This document shows, piece after piece, positions 63,886-64,000 of a DNA stretch of 64,000 bases. A program made the position numbers and the translations under genes. Origin of the DNA: Gloeocapsa sp. PCC 7428 (GTDB lineage Bacteria > Cyanobacteriota > Cyanobacteriia > Cyanobacteriales > Chroococcidiopsidaceae); NCBI RefSeq assembly GCF_000317555.1, contig NC_019745.1, forward strand, positions 62,001-126,000, read 5' to 3'. The notes under the pieces are model-generated. The model was not told the DNA's origin and did no database searches. It was given only the letters and a program-made list of their open reading frames with translations. Position 1 is the first letter of the stretch, and each line of letters begins with the position of its first letter.

Positions 63886-64000
63886 ATGGCTGAATTTGCC
63901 ATTCAGGTGCGCGATTTATACTTTAGTTGGTCTAACGGCGCAGATGTCTTAAAATCATGCACCTTAGAAGTTCCGCAGGGCGAGTTTTGGATGCTGCTAG
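63886..64000 (+). CDS. ABC transporter ATP-binding protein, N-terminal part only
   Basis: The first 38 residues (MAEFAIQVRDLYFSW...LEVPQGEFWMLL) run off the window before the Walker A motif. The sequence IQVRDLYFSW...VLKSCTLEVPQGEF is the typical start of an ABC ATPase. The substrate cannot be told from this piece. Confidence 0.85.
   Translation, partial: MAEFAIQVRDLYFSWSNGADVLKSCTLEVPQGEFWMLL

Overview
The window comes from a cyanobacterium. Direct signs are a photosystem II D2 gene (psbD), a cyanobacterial-type ndhB, a 6S RNA gene beside purK, a UPF0367 protein, an SLH/OprB-type iron porin, and very frequent GCGATCGC (HIP1) octamers. Base composition is moderate and the AT-rich spacers carry the heptad-like repeats typical of large-genome cyanobacteria. 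The number of ferric-siderophore receptors suggests a strain specialised in iron scavenging. I cannot name genus or species from sequence alone.

Region 1 (about 0.8-18.6 kb) is an iron-siderophore uptake island. Three AMIN-domain TonB-dependent receptors are interleaved with three periplasmic siderophore-binding lipoproteins, two Suc_Fer-like thioredoxin-fold ferredoxin proteins and two PchR-type AraC regulators. A HepT/MntA toxin-antitoxin pair, a decayed Uma2 gene and a complete IS982-family insertion sequence sit among them. A fourth regulator-receptor-lipoprotein module lies at 36.5-41.2 kb. No inner-membrane permease or ATPase for siderophores is present in the window, so these modules must share a transporter encoded elsewhere. 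A direct repeat ATTCCGT...ATTCCGT with exactly 21-bp spacing precedes each of the three receptors of region 1 but not the fourth. This tracks a difference in the recognition helix of the regulators.

Region 2 (18.6-35.1 kb) is mostly housekeeping and stress genes: a CPBP protease, a DUF3326 protein, a ferredoxin, aconitase B, a dienelactone hydrolase, an AraC regulator, an ECF sigma factor with a ClpX-type zinc finger interrupted by a stop codon, a BrnT-type toxin-antitoxin pair, an HxlR regulator, an HtrA-type protease, an SMP-30 lactonase, an SDR dehydrogenase and topoisomerase I.

Region 3 (35.1-57.5 kb) holds an intact Uma2 gene, the fourth siderophore module, ndhB, a CbiG-CobJ fusion for cobalamin synthesis, a broken FAD oxidoreductase, a holin-like membrane protein, a pentapeptide protein, purK followed by 6S RNA, a complementary pair of M16 peptidase homologues, an SSS symporter with a Gfo/Idh dehydrogenase, and an iron-uptake porin.

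Region 4 (57.5-64 kb) has a tiny ribbon-helix-helix regulator with its own operator and terminator, a large RTX/FG-GAP secreted protein, an unusual small minus-strand transcription unit with a perfect Shine-Dalgarno sequence and a 23-residue peptide, a stand-alone divergent psbD, a UPF0367 gene and the start of an ABC transporter ATPase. Short palindromic and heptad repeats are scattered throughout. Two palindromes have become in-frame protein insertions (Uma2 at 0.4 kb, CbiG-CobJ at 44.1 kb).
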